Shown: piece after piece, positions 19,306 to 27,138 of the stretch | Position numbering within the stretch: the first letter of the stretch is position 1 | Layout: the number at the start of each line of letters is the position of its first letter | NCBI RefSeq assembly: GCF_001484765.1 | Contig: NZ_KQ947378.1 | Span: 115,766 to 179,765 of the forward strand | Reading direction: 5' to 3' | Length of the DNA stretch: 64,000 nucleotides | Origin: Entomohabitans teleogrylli | GTDB lineage: Bacteria; Pseudomonadota; Gammaproteobacteria; Enterobacterales; Enterobacteriaceae | The notes under the pieces: generated by a model | Database searches by the model: none | What the model was told of the DNA's origin: nothing | The model's input: only the letters and a program-made list of their open reading frames with translations | Translations under genes and position numbers: made by a program

Positions 19306-19488
19306 TCAGGCCGTAGCCTCTTCCTCCGCCAGCCTGACCTGCGCTTCGGCGACGATGGCTTCCAGTTCGCCAAGCATATCGTTGTAGCCGAACTCCCCGG
19401 GGTTGGCAGGATTCTGGCTAACGCTGATTTCCACTGCCGCCGGGGGGACGACGGCTTTTTTCTTTTTGTGGGGGGCTTTTTTACTCAC
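19306..19488 (-). CDS. yhaL: small conserved protein YhaL
   Basis: About 60 residues: a Lys-rich N-terminus (SKKAPHKKKKAV) and an acidic C-terminus with FGYNDMLGELEAIVAEAQVR, matching the C-terminal half of E. coli YhaL (FGYEEMLSELEAIVADAETR). Function is unknown. The GTG at 19488 is preferred: GGAG stands seven bases upstream, and E. coli YhaL also begins at SKK. An ATG at 19515, touching the yhaK stop, would add nine residues. Same strand and order (yhaK-yhaL) as in E. coli. Confidence 0.75.
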   Translation of the reverse strand: MSKKAPHKKKKAVVPPAAVEISVSQNPANPGEFGYNDMLGELEAIVAEAQVRLAEEEATA

Positions 19489-19515
19489 ATTTGACTCCGC
19501 TAATCCATCATCCAT

Positions 19516-20217
19516 CTATACCGGTAAATCTATCAGTAATGCGCGTACAGGCGAATCGGCAACAAGGGTAATGTTAGCTTCATCACGAATAAACGCACCG
19601 TCGCCGCAGGTCAGCGACCCTTTATCTTCTGCCGGGGTCAGCGCATGGATACTGCCGTGAATCGACTGCAGATAGGCGCGTGGCCCCTGTAAACGAAACG
19701 GTATCCGTTCACCTTCTTCCAGACACAGATGGTGGATCCATACTTGCTGGCGCAGGATCAGACTGCCCTCCTGCCCGTCCGGCGACGCCAGCAACTGATG
19801 TTTCACCGGCGGTAGCGGGATTTTTTGAAGCAGCGGATTCTCCCGTTCCGGGCAGGCATCCATCCACAGTTGCATACGCGTCAGGGAACTTTCTTTACTG
19901 ACATTCTGCTCGCTATAGCTTACACCGTCCTGAGTGGAGATCAGCAGCGCTTCGCCGGCGTCAACCTGTACGGCATTACCGGCGCTATCGCGGTATTCGG
20001 CACTGCCGTCGAGCACCAGATTCAGGATATCCACTTTGGGATAGGTGCGCGGCTGGAAGGCGGCGCCCGGCGCCAGTACCTCCTGGTTTAATACCCGCAG
20101 GGAGGCGTAACCCAGCAATTTGGGATCAAAATAGTGGCCAAAAGAAAAGGTGTAGCGGGCCTGCAACCATCCATAATCGGCCTGGCCGCACTGTTTGGCT
20201 GTGCGTGGCGTAATCAT
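19516..20217 (-). CDS. yhaK: pirin-like bicupin YhaK
   Basis: Cytoplasmic bicupin of 233 residues, same length as and very close to E. coli YhaK (for example GWLQARYTFSFGHYFDPKLL near the N-terminus, and GDGAFIRDEANITLVADSP near the C-terminus). The family has been described as reacting to reactive oxygen or nitrogen species; no enzyme activity is firmly known to me. Divergent from the LysR gene yhaJ across 103 bases, so YhaJ probably controls it. Followed directly by yhaL. Confidence 0.9.
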   Translation of the reverse strand: MITPRTAKQCGQADYGWLQARYTFSFGHYFDPKLLGYASLRVLNQEVLAPGAAFQPRTYPKVDILNLVLDGSAEYRDSAGNAVQVDAGEALLISTQDGVSYSEQNVSKESSLTRMQLWMDACPERENPLLQKIPLPPVKHQLLASPDGQEGSLILRQQVWIHHLCLEEGERIPFRLQGPRAYLQSIHGSIHALTPAEDKGSLTCGDGAFIRDEANITLVADSPVRALLIDLPV

Positions 20218-20320
20218 AATAATAACCTCTCTTTCTGTATCACCATGTTAAATGTCTGGACGCTGCATTGTTAGCCAGTTAATCTGCTGGGTATGTTCAA
20301 ATTTCCTGAATGAGAACGCG

Positions 20321-21223
20321 ATGGCAAAAGACAGAGCATTGACGCTGGAAGCGTTGCGGGTGATGGATGCGATTGACCGGCGTGGCAGCTTTGCCGCGGC
20401 GGCGGATGAGCTGGGGCGGGTGCCTTCGGCGCTGAGCTATACCATGCAAAAACTTGAAGAAGAGCTGGATGTGGTGCTGTTTGACCGCTCCGGACATCGG
20501 ACCAAATTCACCAATGTCGGGCGTATGCTTCTGGAGCGCGGGCGGGTATTGCTCGAGGCGGCGGATAAGCTCACTACCGACGCGGAAGCGCTGGCCAGAG
20601 GCTGGGAAACCCATCTGACCATTGTGACCGAAGCTTTCGTACCGGCGGTATCGCTCTTCCCGCTGGTGGACAAACTGGCGGAAAAGGCCAATACCCAACT
20701 GTCGATCATGACTGAGGTACTGGCCGGCGCCTGGGAAAGCCTTGAGCAAGGTAAAGCGGATATCGTGATTGCGCCGGATATGCATTTTCGATCTTCTTCC
20801 GAGATTAACTCCCGTAAATTGTACAAAGTGATGAGCGTCTACGTGGCGGCGCCAGACCATCCGATTCACCAGGAGCCGGAGCCGCTGTCCGACGTCACCC
20901 GGGTGAAATATCGCGGCGTGGCGGTGGCGGATACCGCCCGTGAGCGCCCGGTGCTAACGGTACAACTGCTGGACAAACAGCCGCGTCTGACCCTGAGTTC
21001 TATGGAGGATAAGCGTCAGGCGCTGCTGGCCGGAATGGGGGTCGCCACGATGCCCTGGCATCTGGTGGAGAAAGATATTGCCGAGGGACGCTTGCGGGTG
21101 GTTAGTCCGGAGTCGACCAGCGAGCTGGACATCATTATGGCCTGGCGGCGCGACAGTATGGGGGAAGCCAAATCCTGGTGCCTGCGCGAGATCCCGAAGC
21201 TACTGGGTAAGGTATACGGTTGA
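20321..21223 (+). CDS. yhaJ: LysR-family regulator YhaJ
   Basis: 300 residues with an N-terminal winged helix-turn-helix (LEALRVMDAIDRRGSFAAAA, then ELGRVPSALSYTMQKLEEEL) and a LysR effector domain. Near-identical to E. coli YhaJ in the DNA-binding part. In E. coli YhaJ is known as an activator of yqjF in response to nitroaromatic or quinol-like compounds; yqjF and the quinone reductase yqjG lie just downstream here. The start at 20321 (MAKDRALT) follows E. coli; the frame is open 23 codons further upstream but without a ribosome site. Divergent from yhaK. Confidence 0.92.
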   Translation: MAKDRALTLEALRVMDAIDRRGSFAAAADELGRVPSALSYTMQKLEEELDVVLFDRSGHRTKFTNVGRMLLERGRVLLEAADKLTTDAEALARGWETHLTIVTEAFVPAVSLFPLVDKLAEKANTQLSIMTEVLAGAWESLEQGKADIVIAPDMHFRSSSEINSRKLYKVMSVYVAAPDHPIHQEPEPLSDVTRVKYRGVAVADTARERPVLTVQLLDKQPRLTLSSMEDKRQALLAGMGVATMPWHLVEKDIAEGRLRVVSPESTSELDIIMAWRRDSMGEAKSWCLREIPKLLGKVYG

Positions 21224-21247
21224 CATAGCGCGGCTGGCAGCGCTTCA

Positions 21248-21271
21248 GGAGCGGCGTTCGACTGCCGCTCC
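21248..21271. terminator. hairpin between convergent yhaJ and yqjG
   Basis: GGAGCGGC and GCCGCTCC form a perfect 8-base stem with an 8-base loop in the 58-base gap between converging genes. No T-run, so its strength as a terminator is uncertain. Confidence 0.45.
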
Positions 21272-21281
21272 CGGCGCCCGG

Positions 21282-22268
21282 TTAACTGAATCGGGTATCC
21301 CGGCCGTGAGGCTCGTTAAGATCCTGATGCGGGCCGATGGAAATGATCCCGGTGGGATTGATGGTTTTATGGCTGCGGAAATAGTGGTTGCGAATATGGT
21401 CGAAATTGACCGTTTCGGCAATGCCGGGCATCTGGTAAATATCGCGCATAAAACCGTACAGGTTCAGATAGTCGCTGATGCGGTATTTATCGCATTTAAA
21501 GTGGGTCACATAGACCTGATCGAAGCGGATAAGCGTCGTCCACAGGCGAATATCCGCTTCTGTTAACTGGTTGCCGGTCAGGTAACGGCGCTGGCCGAGA
21601 ATTTGCTCCAGCCGCGCCAGTGAGTTAAAGAGACTGCCGACGGCGTCGTCATAGGCTTGCTGTGAAGTGGCGAAACCCGCCTTGTAAACCCCATTATTGA
21701 CGGTGTCATAAATCCAGCCGTTCAGTTCGTCGATCTTGTCCCGCAGCGCAGGCGGATAGTAGTCTCCCGCCCTGGCGCCCAGCGCGTCGAACGCGCTATT
21801 AAACATCCGAATAATGTCCGACGATTCATTACTGACAATGGTCTGCGTCTGTTTATCCCAGAGAACCGGGACGGTGACGCGGCCACTGTAGTGGGGATCG
21901 GCCTGCAGATAGAGTTGATACAGGTATTCGTGCTGGTACAGAGCATCGCCGGTGGCGGCGGGGAAACTGTCGTCGAAGGTCCAGCCGTGCTCCAGCATTA
22001 ACGGATTGACCACTGAAACCGGCAGCAGGGATTCCAGCCCTTTCAGTTTGCGGACGATCAGCGTGCGGTGCGCCCAGGGGCAGGCGAGGGAGACATAAAG
22101 ATGGTAGCGATCTTTTTGCGCCGCGAAGCCGCCGTCGCCGGTCGGGCCAGGGGCGCCATCGGCGGTCAGCCAGTGACGGAATGCCGGGGCGGAACGCTGG
22201 AAACGTCCGCCGGTGGATTTGGTGTCGTACCAGGTGTCGTGCCAGACACCGTCAATCAGTTGTCCCAT
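21282..22268 (-). CDS. yqjG: glutathionyl-hydroquinone reductase YqjG
   Basis: Xi-class glutathione transferase of 328 residues that reduces glutathionyl-hydroquinones. The catalytic cysteine is in LYVSLACPWAHRTLI (near residue 63); the C-terminal GST helical domain follows, with YLTGNQLTEADIRLWTTL near 235 and the family's C-terminal HKTINPTGIISIGP. Length and sequence follow E. coli YqjG. Its neighbours yqjF and yhaJ support a role in handling quinone-like compounds. No ribosome-site ambiguity: GGAG lies upstream of the ATG at 22268. Confidence 0.94.
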   Translation of the reverse strand: MGQLIDGVWHDTWYDTKSTGGRFQRSAPAFRHWLTADGAPGPTGDGGFAAQKDRYHLYVSLACPWAHRTLIVRKLKGLESLLPVSVVNPLMLEHGWTFDDSFPAATGDALYQHEYLYQLYLQADPHYSGRVTVPVLWDKQTQTIVSNESSDIIRMFNSAFDALGARAGDYYPPALRDKIDELNGWIYDTVNNGVYKAGFATSQQAYDDAVGSLFNSLARLEQILGQRRYLTGNQLTEADIRLWTTLIRFDQVYVTHFKCDKYRISDYLNLYGFMRDIYQMPGIAETVNFDHIRNHYFRSHKTINPTGIISIGPHQDLNEPHGRDTRFS

Positions 22269-22369
22269 GATGTTCTCCTGATACTGAGCCGGGGAAAAGG
22301 CGGGAGGCTATTTGAGTATACCTGTCATACCTGAGCTTGCATGCATGTCGCGCTTTTCAGAATGCCAGA

Positions 22370-22402
22370 CAGCGCTGCGACCCGGGTGGGGCCGCAGCGC
22401 TG
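22370..22402. terminator. hairpin downstream of yqjF
   Basis: CAGCGCTGCG (22370-22379) and CGCAGCGCTG (22393-22402) form a perfect 10-base stem just past the yqjF stop on the minus strand. There is no T-run; it may end or stabilise the yqjF message. Confidence 0.5.
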
Positions 22403-22407
22403 AGGGA

Positions 22408-22800
22408 TTACCAGTTTTTCTTCAGGACGCGGTCAATACTGAAGGCGCCCGGTCCGAACAGAGCCAGCAGCAGGTAACCGCCTGCGATGGTCATGTTCTT
22501 CATAAACATCAGCGAGTTCACCCCTTCGGCAAAGTTGCTGTGGAACAGTAAGGCGGTCAGCAGGGTAAACAGTGCGGTGATCAGCGCCGTGGTGCGGGTC
22601 AGGAAACCGAACAGGATGGCCAGACCACCGCCGAACTCAAGCAGAATCGTCAGCGGCAACAGGAACCCGGGAACGCCCATGGCTTCCATATACTGTTGGG
22701 TGCCGGCATAAGCGGTAATTTTTCCCCAGCCGGCGACAATAAATAGCACCGGCATTAAAATACGCGCAATCAGAATGCCAACATCTTCGAATTTTTTCAT
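22408..22800 (-). CDS. yqjF: DoxX-family inner membrane protein YqjF
   Basis: 130 residues, four hydrophobic segments, DoxX/SURF4 family. Nearly the same as E. coli YqjF (ARILMPVLFIVAGWGKITAY, VNSLMFMKNMTIAGGYLLL). The E. coli gene is induced by YhaJ with degradation products of nitrotoluene; a role as a quinone-related membrane protein is assumed but not proven. The ATG at 22800 is chosen from the E. coli start MKK and GGAGA upstream; a longer frame reaches 22836. A large stem-loop separates it from yqjK, suggesting its own promoter. Confidence 0.9.
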   Translation of the reverse strand: MKKFEDVGILIARILMPVLFIVAGWGKITAYAGTQQYMEAMGVPGFLLPLTILLEFGGGLAILFGFLTRTTALITALFTLLTALLFHSNFAEGVNSLMFMKNMTIAGGYLLLALFGPGAFSIDRVLKKNW

Positions 22801-22981
22801 TTTTCTCTCCAGGAGACCTTTAAAAAAGGGCAACACTGCCCGGGGCTATTGTTCCTGCATTTCCGGGCGAGTAGCCATCAATGCCGGCGATGGAGAGGAT
22901 AATAGAGGGGGCGTCGGGGGATTGTTAGCAAGAAAAACTGTTATTTTTGTTCAAAAAAAATGATGATGAGGCGCGAAGCGA

Positions 22982-23033
22982 AACCTGACGCTCTTAACGC
23001 GCCATTGGCGCGATAAGAGAGGCATGTCAGGTT
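22982..23033. terminator. three-tier stem-loop between yqjK and yqjF
   Basis: Nested perfect arms: AACCTGAC/GTCAGGTT (22982-22989 with 23026-23033), CTCTTA/TAAGAG (22991-22996 with 23014-23019), CGCGCC/GGCGCG (22998-23003 with 23007-23012). It stands right after the yqjK stop on the minus strand. It probably ends the yqjCDEK transcript, though no T-run longer than three follows. Confidence 0.5.
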
Positions 23034-23041
23034 ATTGAGGG

Positions 23042-23329
23042 TTAGCGAAGCTGGCGCAGCGCATTCCGCGCCAGACGCCAGGTACTCCAGGCGCCAAAGC
23101 CGCGCCGCGCCCAGCGTAGCAGGAAGTTGGGATGACGCACGCTCCACACCGCCATCACGCCGCTGCCAACCAGCGCCCATGAGCGCAGGCTGAGCAGGGT
23201 ATTCCAGCCGCGATCCCAGGGCGCGGTGGCATACTGCCACTCTTTACGGCAGGCGCTGAGATCGAGACGCTGCTGCTGGATCTGCCCCAGCAGTATCGCC
23301 TTACGCTTCTCGCGCTCGGCACGCGTCAT
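23042..23329 (-). CDS. yqjK: YqjK-like protein
   Basis: 95 residues, Arg/Trp-rich, with one possible membrane segment around residues 45-62 (SLRSWALVGSGVMAVW). Close to E. coli YqjK, which belongs with YqjD and ElaB to a set of C-terminally anchored proteins of the stationary phase. Overlaps yqjE by 4 bases (ATGA). Function unknown. Confidence 0.85.
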   Translation of the reverse strand: MTRAEREKRKAILLGQIQQQRLDLSACRKEWQYATAPWDRGWNTLLSLRSWALVGSGVMAVWSVRHPNFLLRWARRGFGAWSTWRLARNALRQLR

Positions 23330-23721
23330 GATTCGTCCTCCAGCAGCGCCCGATCGTTTTCCAGCTCATTGCGGGTATGGCGCAACAGCGTGGAACGACG
23401 GGCCTTACGCAACGTCATAATACCGCCGATCAACGCCAGCAACAGCAGCACGACGGTGGTGGCGATCATCACATTCAGGCGGTATTGCGGATCGACGGCC
23501 CAGATAACCAACACCATCAGGCTCATAAGCCCGAAGGCGGCGAACAGTAGCGTCAGCCCGAGCATCAGCAGCAACTGGAAAAGGTTGGCTTTTTCTTCTT
23601 CCAGCTCGATAACGGCCAGCCGCAAGCGGGTTTCCACCATTCTGACGACAATGGCGATCATCCGCTGACCGATGCCGATAACGCTTCTGCCGGGCCCCTG
23701 GGGGTGATGGGTATCAGACAT
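23326..23721 (-). CDS. yqjE: YqjE inner membrane protein
   Basis: About 131 residues with two membrane segments (FQLLLMLGLTLLFAAFGLMS and VMIATTVVLLLLALIGGIMT) and a charged C-terminus; phage holin-like/actinobacterial superfamily of unknown function. Very close to E. coli YqjE. Two ATG codons follow each other at 23724 and 23721; the second matches the E. coli start, the first overlaps the yqjD stop. Either start leaves it coupled to yqjD. Confidence 0.88.
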   Translation of the reverse strand: MSDTHHPQGPGRSVIGIGQRMIAIVVRMVETRLRLAVIELEEEKANLFQLLLMLGLTLLFAAFGLMSLMVLVIWAVDPQYRLNVMIATTVVLLLLALIGGIMTLRKARRSTLLRHTRNELENDRALLEDES

Positions 23722-23723
23722 CA

Positions 23724-24029
23724 TTAACGCCGCGCCAGCAGAACGCCCAGTACGATACCGACTGCCGCGCCGATGCCTACGCCGGTCCACGGGTTTTCGC
23801 GCACGTAGTCATCGGCTTTGGCCGCCGCTTCCTTCGTCTGGCGCGCGATAGCATCGCTGGTTTCGCCTAAGCGGTAGCGGCTCTCTTTCAGGGCCTTCTG
23901 CGCTTTACTGCGCAGCTTTTCCAGTTCATCTTTCGATTTTTCGCCGGAAGTGCTCAGCACTTCTTCGAGAGTATCTGCCAGGGATTTTAATTCAGCGCGC
24001 AAATGTTCTGAGGTGGAATCTTTAGACAT
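23724..24029 (-). CDS. yqjD: membrane-anchored ribosome-binding protein YqjD
   Basis: 101 residues, DUF883 family. A long helical charged N-terminal part (HLRAELKSLADTLEEVL) is followed by VRENPWTGVGIGAAVG and a single C-terminal membrane anchor ending in ARR. In E. coli YqjD binds stationary-phase ribosomes to the inner membrane and lowers growth. It belongs to yqjCDEK; stop and yqjE start overlap. Regulation by RpoS is known in E. coli; no promoter was identified here. Confidence 0.9.
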   Translation of the reverse strand: MSKDSTSEHLRAELKSLADTLEEVLSTSGEKSKDELEKLRSKAQKALKESRYRLGETSDAIARQTKEAAAKADDYVRENPWTGVGIGAAVGIVLGVLLARR

Positions 24030-24162
24030 AGTTTTCTCCAGATGATTATTAATAGCCAGTTCCGTGGTGGAAGCTCATTTATAGCATAGCAGAAGCGAAC
24101 GGGGGCAAAGGCTTTAGGGTCGCGACGGTGCCTCCCGGGAACCAGGGCACCGCCTGATGGCA

Positions 24163-24537
24163 TTAATAATTACGGGACAACAGCGCCTGCAGCTCGCTTT
24201 CGTCCTCGGCCAGTTTTCGTTGCTGTTTGGCAATTTTTTCCGGGTCGCCTTTGCGACGCGCTTCGTCCAGTTCGGCCTTGCGTTCGGCGATATCTTCACG
24301 CTTATCGGCGATTTTTTTCTGGTGATCGGCAAGTACTTTACTATCGGTGCAGTGCTCACGCACTTCGCTGAGGGCTTTCTTCAGCCCGTCGATGCGATGC
24401 TGGTTGCCGTGTTTTTCGGCGTAGCTAATTTCGCGCAGGATTGACTGCTCTTTTTCACTACACGGCGAGGCGCTTTGGGCAGCGGCGACGGTAGTAAAAG
24501 AGAAAAGGGCCAGAGCGAGAATTGAGCGGTAATTCAT
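24163..24537 (-). CDS. yqjC: periplasmic DUF1090 protein YqjC
   Basis: 124 residues with a signal peptide (residues 1-20, cut after AAAQ) and a highly charged helical remainder with two Cys (CSEKEQSILREISYAEKHGN and HCTDSK). Follows E. coli YqjC closely; function not known, linked to acid survival in some reports. The start at 24537 is taken from the signal peptide and the GGAAGG ribosome site. First gene of yqjCDEK. Confidence 0.88.
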   Translation of the reverse strand: MNYRSILALALFSFTTVAAAQSASPCSEKEQSILREISYAEKHGNQHRIDGLKKALSEVREHCTDSKVLADHQKKIADKREDIAERKAELDEARRKGDPEKIAKQQRKLAEDESELQALLSRNY

Positions 24538-24691
24538 GGTAAAACCTTCCTTTGTGCAGCCAGTCTGTGGTAGACCAGCTCTGTTCCAGTGTCTGTAATA
24601 CATTGAATTGGTGAATTTCAAATGCCGACTAATCATAGCCGGGTATCAGACAAAACCCAAAGGATTGGCGCAAAATCAGAGTGGTGGGAAA

Positions 24692-25063
24692 CTACCCGAA
24701 GCGTCGGTATTCCCCTTTCAGGCGCGACAGCAGCATATGCGCCAGATCGTTATCTTCGGCGGCGGCGACAATATAGTCCTTCGGCAGCGCCTGTTGCAGG
24801 ATCTGCCGGGCGGCTTCGCTCTGGGCGCTGGAGTCGAACTTAACCAGCAAGATGTTGTTTTGCGGGGTAATGCTTCTGACGCTGATTCCCCTGGCATCCA
24901 GATGATGCCAGACGAAGAAACCGTCCGGCGCGCTGGCGCCGGCGTGGGTCGCGCGGATTTCCAGCGTGGCGTCGTTATGGCGCGCAGCGGACCAGGCCAG
25001 CGCCAGTACGCCGGCCAGCAGGCTAACAGACAGAATGTAACGAAACGGTCGAGGAATGCGCAT
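24692..25063 (-). CDS. mzrA: EnvZ/OmpR modulator MzrA
   Basis: 123 residues, one N-terminal membrane segment (about 10-27) and a periplasmic domain (SAPDGFFVWHHLDARGISVRS). In E. coli MzrA touches EnvZ and links the CpxAR and EnvZ/OmpR systems. Lies 11 bases after yqjA on the same strand, as in E. coli where yqjA-mzrA is a CpxR target. I did not find a clear CpxR box upstream of yqjA. Confidence 0.88.
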   Translation of the reverse strand: MRIPRPFRYILSVSLLAGVLALAWSAARHNDATLEIRATHAGASAPDGFFVWHHLDARGISVRSITPQNNILLVKFDSSAQSEAARQILQQALPKDYIVAAAEDNDLAHMLLSRLKGEYRRFG

Positions 25064-25074
25064 ACTAAGCCGTG

Positions 25075-25737
25075 TTAACTCCGGTTACCGTATTTTTTCT
25101 TCCACACCACCACCAGTGAACCGACCAGGCCAAAGACCAGCAGGATTACCGGCAGCAGCATCAGGCACGACATCAGTGCATCTTCATATTTCATAAACAC
25201 CGGCGTTTTACCTAACAGGTAACCCAGCGTTGTTAAAATCAATACCCACAGCAGACCGCTCATCCAGTTGAAGAACTGGAACCGGCCATTATTCAGCCCG
25301 GAAAGGCCGGCAAGGGTCGGCAGCAGGGTGCGGACAAAAGCGATAAAGCGGCCAATCAGCAGCGCCGACAGCCCGTGTTTATGGAACAGATGATGGGCGC
25401 GTTGATGGTAGTGGGCGGGCAGATGGGCCAGCCAGTTTTGCACGATCCGCGTATTGCCCAGCCACCTTCCCTGAATATAACTGAGCCAGCAGCCCAGACT
25501 GGCGGCGGTAGTCAGCAGCACCAGCGTTGGGATATAACCCATCGCGCCTTTGGCGATCAGCACGCCGACCAGAATTAGCAGACTGTCGCCGGGCAGGAAA
25601 GCGGCGGGTAGCAGACCATTTTCCAGAAACAGAATCATAAACAGCACAAAATAAAGCATGCCAATCATTGATGGATTGGCGAGTGTTTCGAAATCCTGGC
25701 TCCACAGAGCGTTAAGCAGTTGGGTAAATAGTTCCAT
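25075..25737 (-). CDS. yqjA: DedA-family membrane protein YqjA
   Basis: 220 residues, DedA/SNARE-associated family. It has the family segments [15 protein letters not shown] near residue 45 and [18 protein letters not shown] near 130 with conserved Glu/Asp/Arg. E. coli YqjA is needed for alkaline pH tolerance and, with YghB, for cell division and drug resistance; a proton-driven undecaprenyl-phosphate or lipid flippase role is proposed for the family. Operon with mzrA. Confidence 0.93.
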   Translation of the reverse strand: MELFTQLLNALWSQDFETLANPSMIGMLYFVLFMILFLENGLLPAAFLPGDSLLILVGVLIAKGAMGYIPTLVLLTTAASLGCWLSYIQGRWLGNTRIVQNWLAHLPAHYHQRAHHLFHKHGLSALLIGRFIAFVRTLLPTLAGLSGLNNGRFQFFNWMSGLLWVLILTTLGYLLGKTPVFMKYEDALMSCLMLLPVILLVFGLVGSLVVVWKKKYGNRS

Positions 25738-26048
25738 TCATGTTTCCTGGCACATCGTTAAAACCAGTGGTATACGAGACAACAAATCGAGCTACGGCGT
25801 TATGGTTAGCGTTTTATATGCCGCAGCGGCTATCAGGAATTTTCTCTTTATCACAGTTCCTTGTGAAACTGATGCAATGCTCAGGCATTGCGTGAGAAAG
25901 TGCTGACGATTGTAACAAAGCGCGCTGGATAGCGTCACAATATTTCCGCGCGAGTGAGTCCTGATTTTGCTTGCCTGAAGGGGGTCTGGCGAGGGTATTT
26001 ACAAACGCTGACACTATATCGCGTTTGCTTACCCCCGTCGGGAAATGT
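25738..26048. other. intergenic region between exuR and yqjA
   Basis: 311 bases without a gene. It holds the yqjA promoter region and a perfect inverted repeat GCAATGC-TCAG-GCATTGC at 25874-25891. No T-run follows the repeat on either strand. Nothing else could be recognised. Confidence 0.5.
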
Positions 26049-26825
26049 TTATTTCTGTGGATGGGCGGCGGTATCAAGATGCACCACCGGATTTTCGGCA
26101 AACAGGTAGCGATCGGCGTTGAACTCGAAGTCATCGCTGGTTTCATTGAATAACATCTGCTTGGTGTTTTCCAGATGCTGCCACATGGCCAGTTTGGCGG
26201 CATGCGGATCTTTGCGGATCAATGCCTTAAGGATTTGATCGTGGTCGTCGCACCAGTGATCGACGGTGCGCAGATCGATATGCTCATGGAGTTTTTTCCA
26301 GTAAGGGTTGTGGACGCGCTGGGTCCACATTTTCTCAACGATGGCCGCCAGGGCGCTGTTCTGGGTCGCCAGAGCGACCTGAACGTGGAACTGTAGATCC
26401 CACTCTGAATCGCGGAAACATTTTTCGCTGCGCGCCTTTTCCTGAATATCCATCAGCTTAACAATATCCTGCTTGGTCACCTGGGTGGCGGCGAACTCGG
26501 CAATATTGCTTTCAATTAACTGGCGCGCCTGTAACAGTTCAAAAGGACCAAAGCTGGCGAACTCCAGGCGTTCATCCGGCAGCGCGCTGTGTTTCGGCTG
26601 ACTGGAGATCACGTGGATACCGGAACCTTTGCGTACCTCAACGTAGCCTTCCACCTCCAGCATGATAATGGCTTCGCGCACGACGGTGCGGCTGACGTTT
26701 TTCTCCTCGGCAATAAAGCGCTCGGCGGGGAGTTTTTCTCCGGGCTGATAAACGCCGCCTTCAATCCGCTCTTTCAGTTCGGCAGCAAGCTGCTGATATA
26801 AACGTCGGGGTTCCGTTATTTCCAT
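26049..26825 (-). CDS. exuR: hexuronate regulon repressor ExuR
   Basis: GntR/FadR-subfamily repressor of 258 residues. Winged helix-turn-helix at the N-terminus ([42 protein letters not shown]) and an all-helical FCD ligand domain with metal-binding His residues in the C-terminal half. In E. coli it represses exuT, uxaCA and uxaB and is released by glucuronate or galacturonate. It lies downstream of exuT on the same strand with a 313-base gap. An operator-like site 39 bases before its start suggests autoregulation. Confidence 0.95.
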   Translation of the reverse strand: MEITEPRRLYQQLAAELKERIEGGVYQPGEKLPAERFIAEEKNVSRTVVREAIIMLEVEGYVEVRKGSGIHVISSQPKHSALPDERLEFASFGPFELLQARQLIESNIAEFAATQVTKQDIVKLMDIQEKARSEKCFRDSEWDLQFHVQVALATQNSALAAIVEKMWTQRVHNPYWKKLHEHIDLRTVDHWCDDHDQILKALIRKDPHAAKLAMWQHLENTKQMLFNETSDDFEFNADRYLFAENPVVHLDTAAHPQK

Positions 26826-26863
26826 GCGCGGCTCCAGGTTCCAGGAATATATTTGGCTTATTT

Positions 26864-26882
26864 AATTTGTTATACCACTTTT
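26864..26882. promoter_or_regulatory. candidate ExuR operator at exuR
   Basis: The minus strand reads AAAAGTGGTATAACAAATT, similar to the ExuR/UxuR-type operator (AAATTGGTATACCAATTT-like). It stands 39-57 bases before the exuR start, where it would block transcription. Confidence 0.5.
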
Positions 26883-26911
26883 CGCAAGGCACCTCCAGAA
26901 AGGAAGTGAAA

Positions 26912-26929
26912 AGCCGCCGGCAGGCGGCT
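26912..26929 (-). terminator. terminator-like hairpin between exuT and exuR
   Basis: On the minus strand AGCCGCC-TGCC-GGCGGCT is followed by TTTC. It lies about 210 bases past the exuT stop and 87 bases before exuR, so it probably separates the two units, leaving exuR to its own promoter. Confidence 0.55.
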
Positions 26930-26952
26930 CGGGGTTGATGGCAGACCTCATT

Positions 26953-27089
26953 GCATTATCAATGCTGCAGATATCACCCGCTAAAAAACACGGAAAATCA
27001 ACGTATTGATTTTCGGCTGATAACCACAAAGCAGGAAGAACCACGCTTTTTCCTGCTTTGTCAGCGGTCGGGAGCCGCCGGCTGGCGGC
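26953..27089. repeat. series of inverted repeats between exuT and exuR
   Basis: Four further perfect inverted repeats follow each other: GCATT-ATC-AATGC (26953-26965), GAAAATCAA-CGTA-TTGATTTTC (26993-27014), a 12-base one (27026-27037 with 27050-27061) and GCCGCC-GGCT-GGCGGC (27074-27089). With the terminator at 26912 that is five hairpins in 180 bases. The 313-base gap 26826-27138 has no gene. Confidence 0.6.
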
Positions 27090-27138
27090 CCGGGAAGGTA
27101 GAACGCGGCGCCGTTGCTGCGGGCGCCGCAAAAAAGCA

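Noticed and set aside
24126..24152. Hairpin CGGTGCC/GGCACCG as terminator after yqjC.
   Set aside because: No T-run on the minus strand, and yqjD follows in the same operon, so termination is not expected; left as an unexplained small stem.
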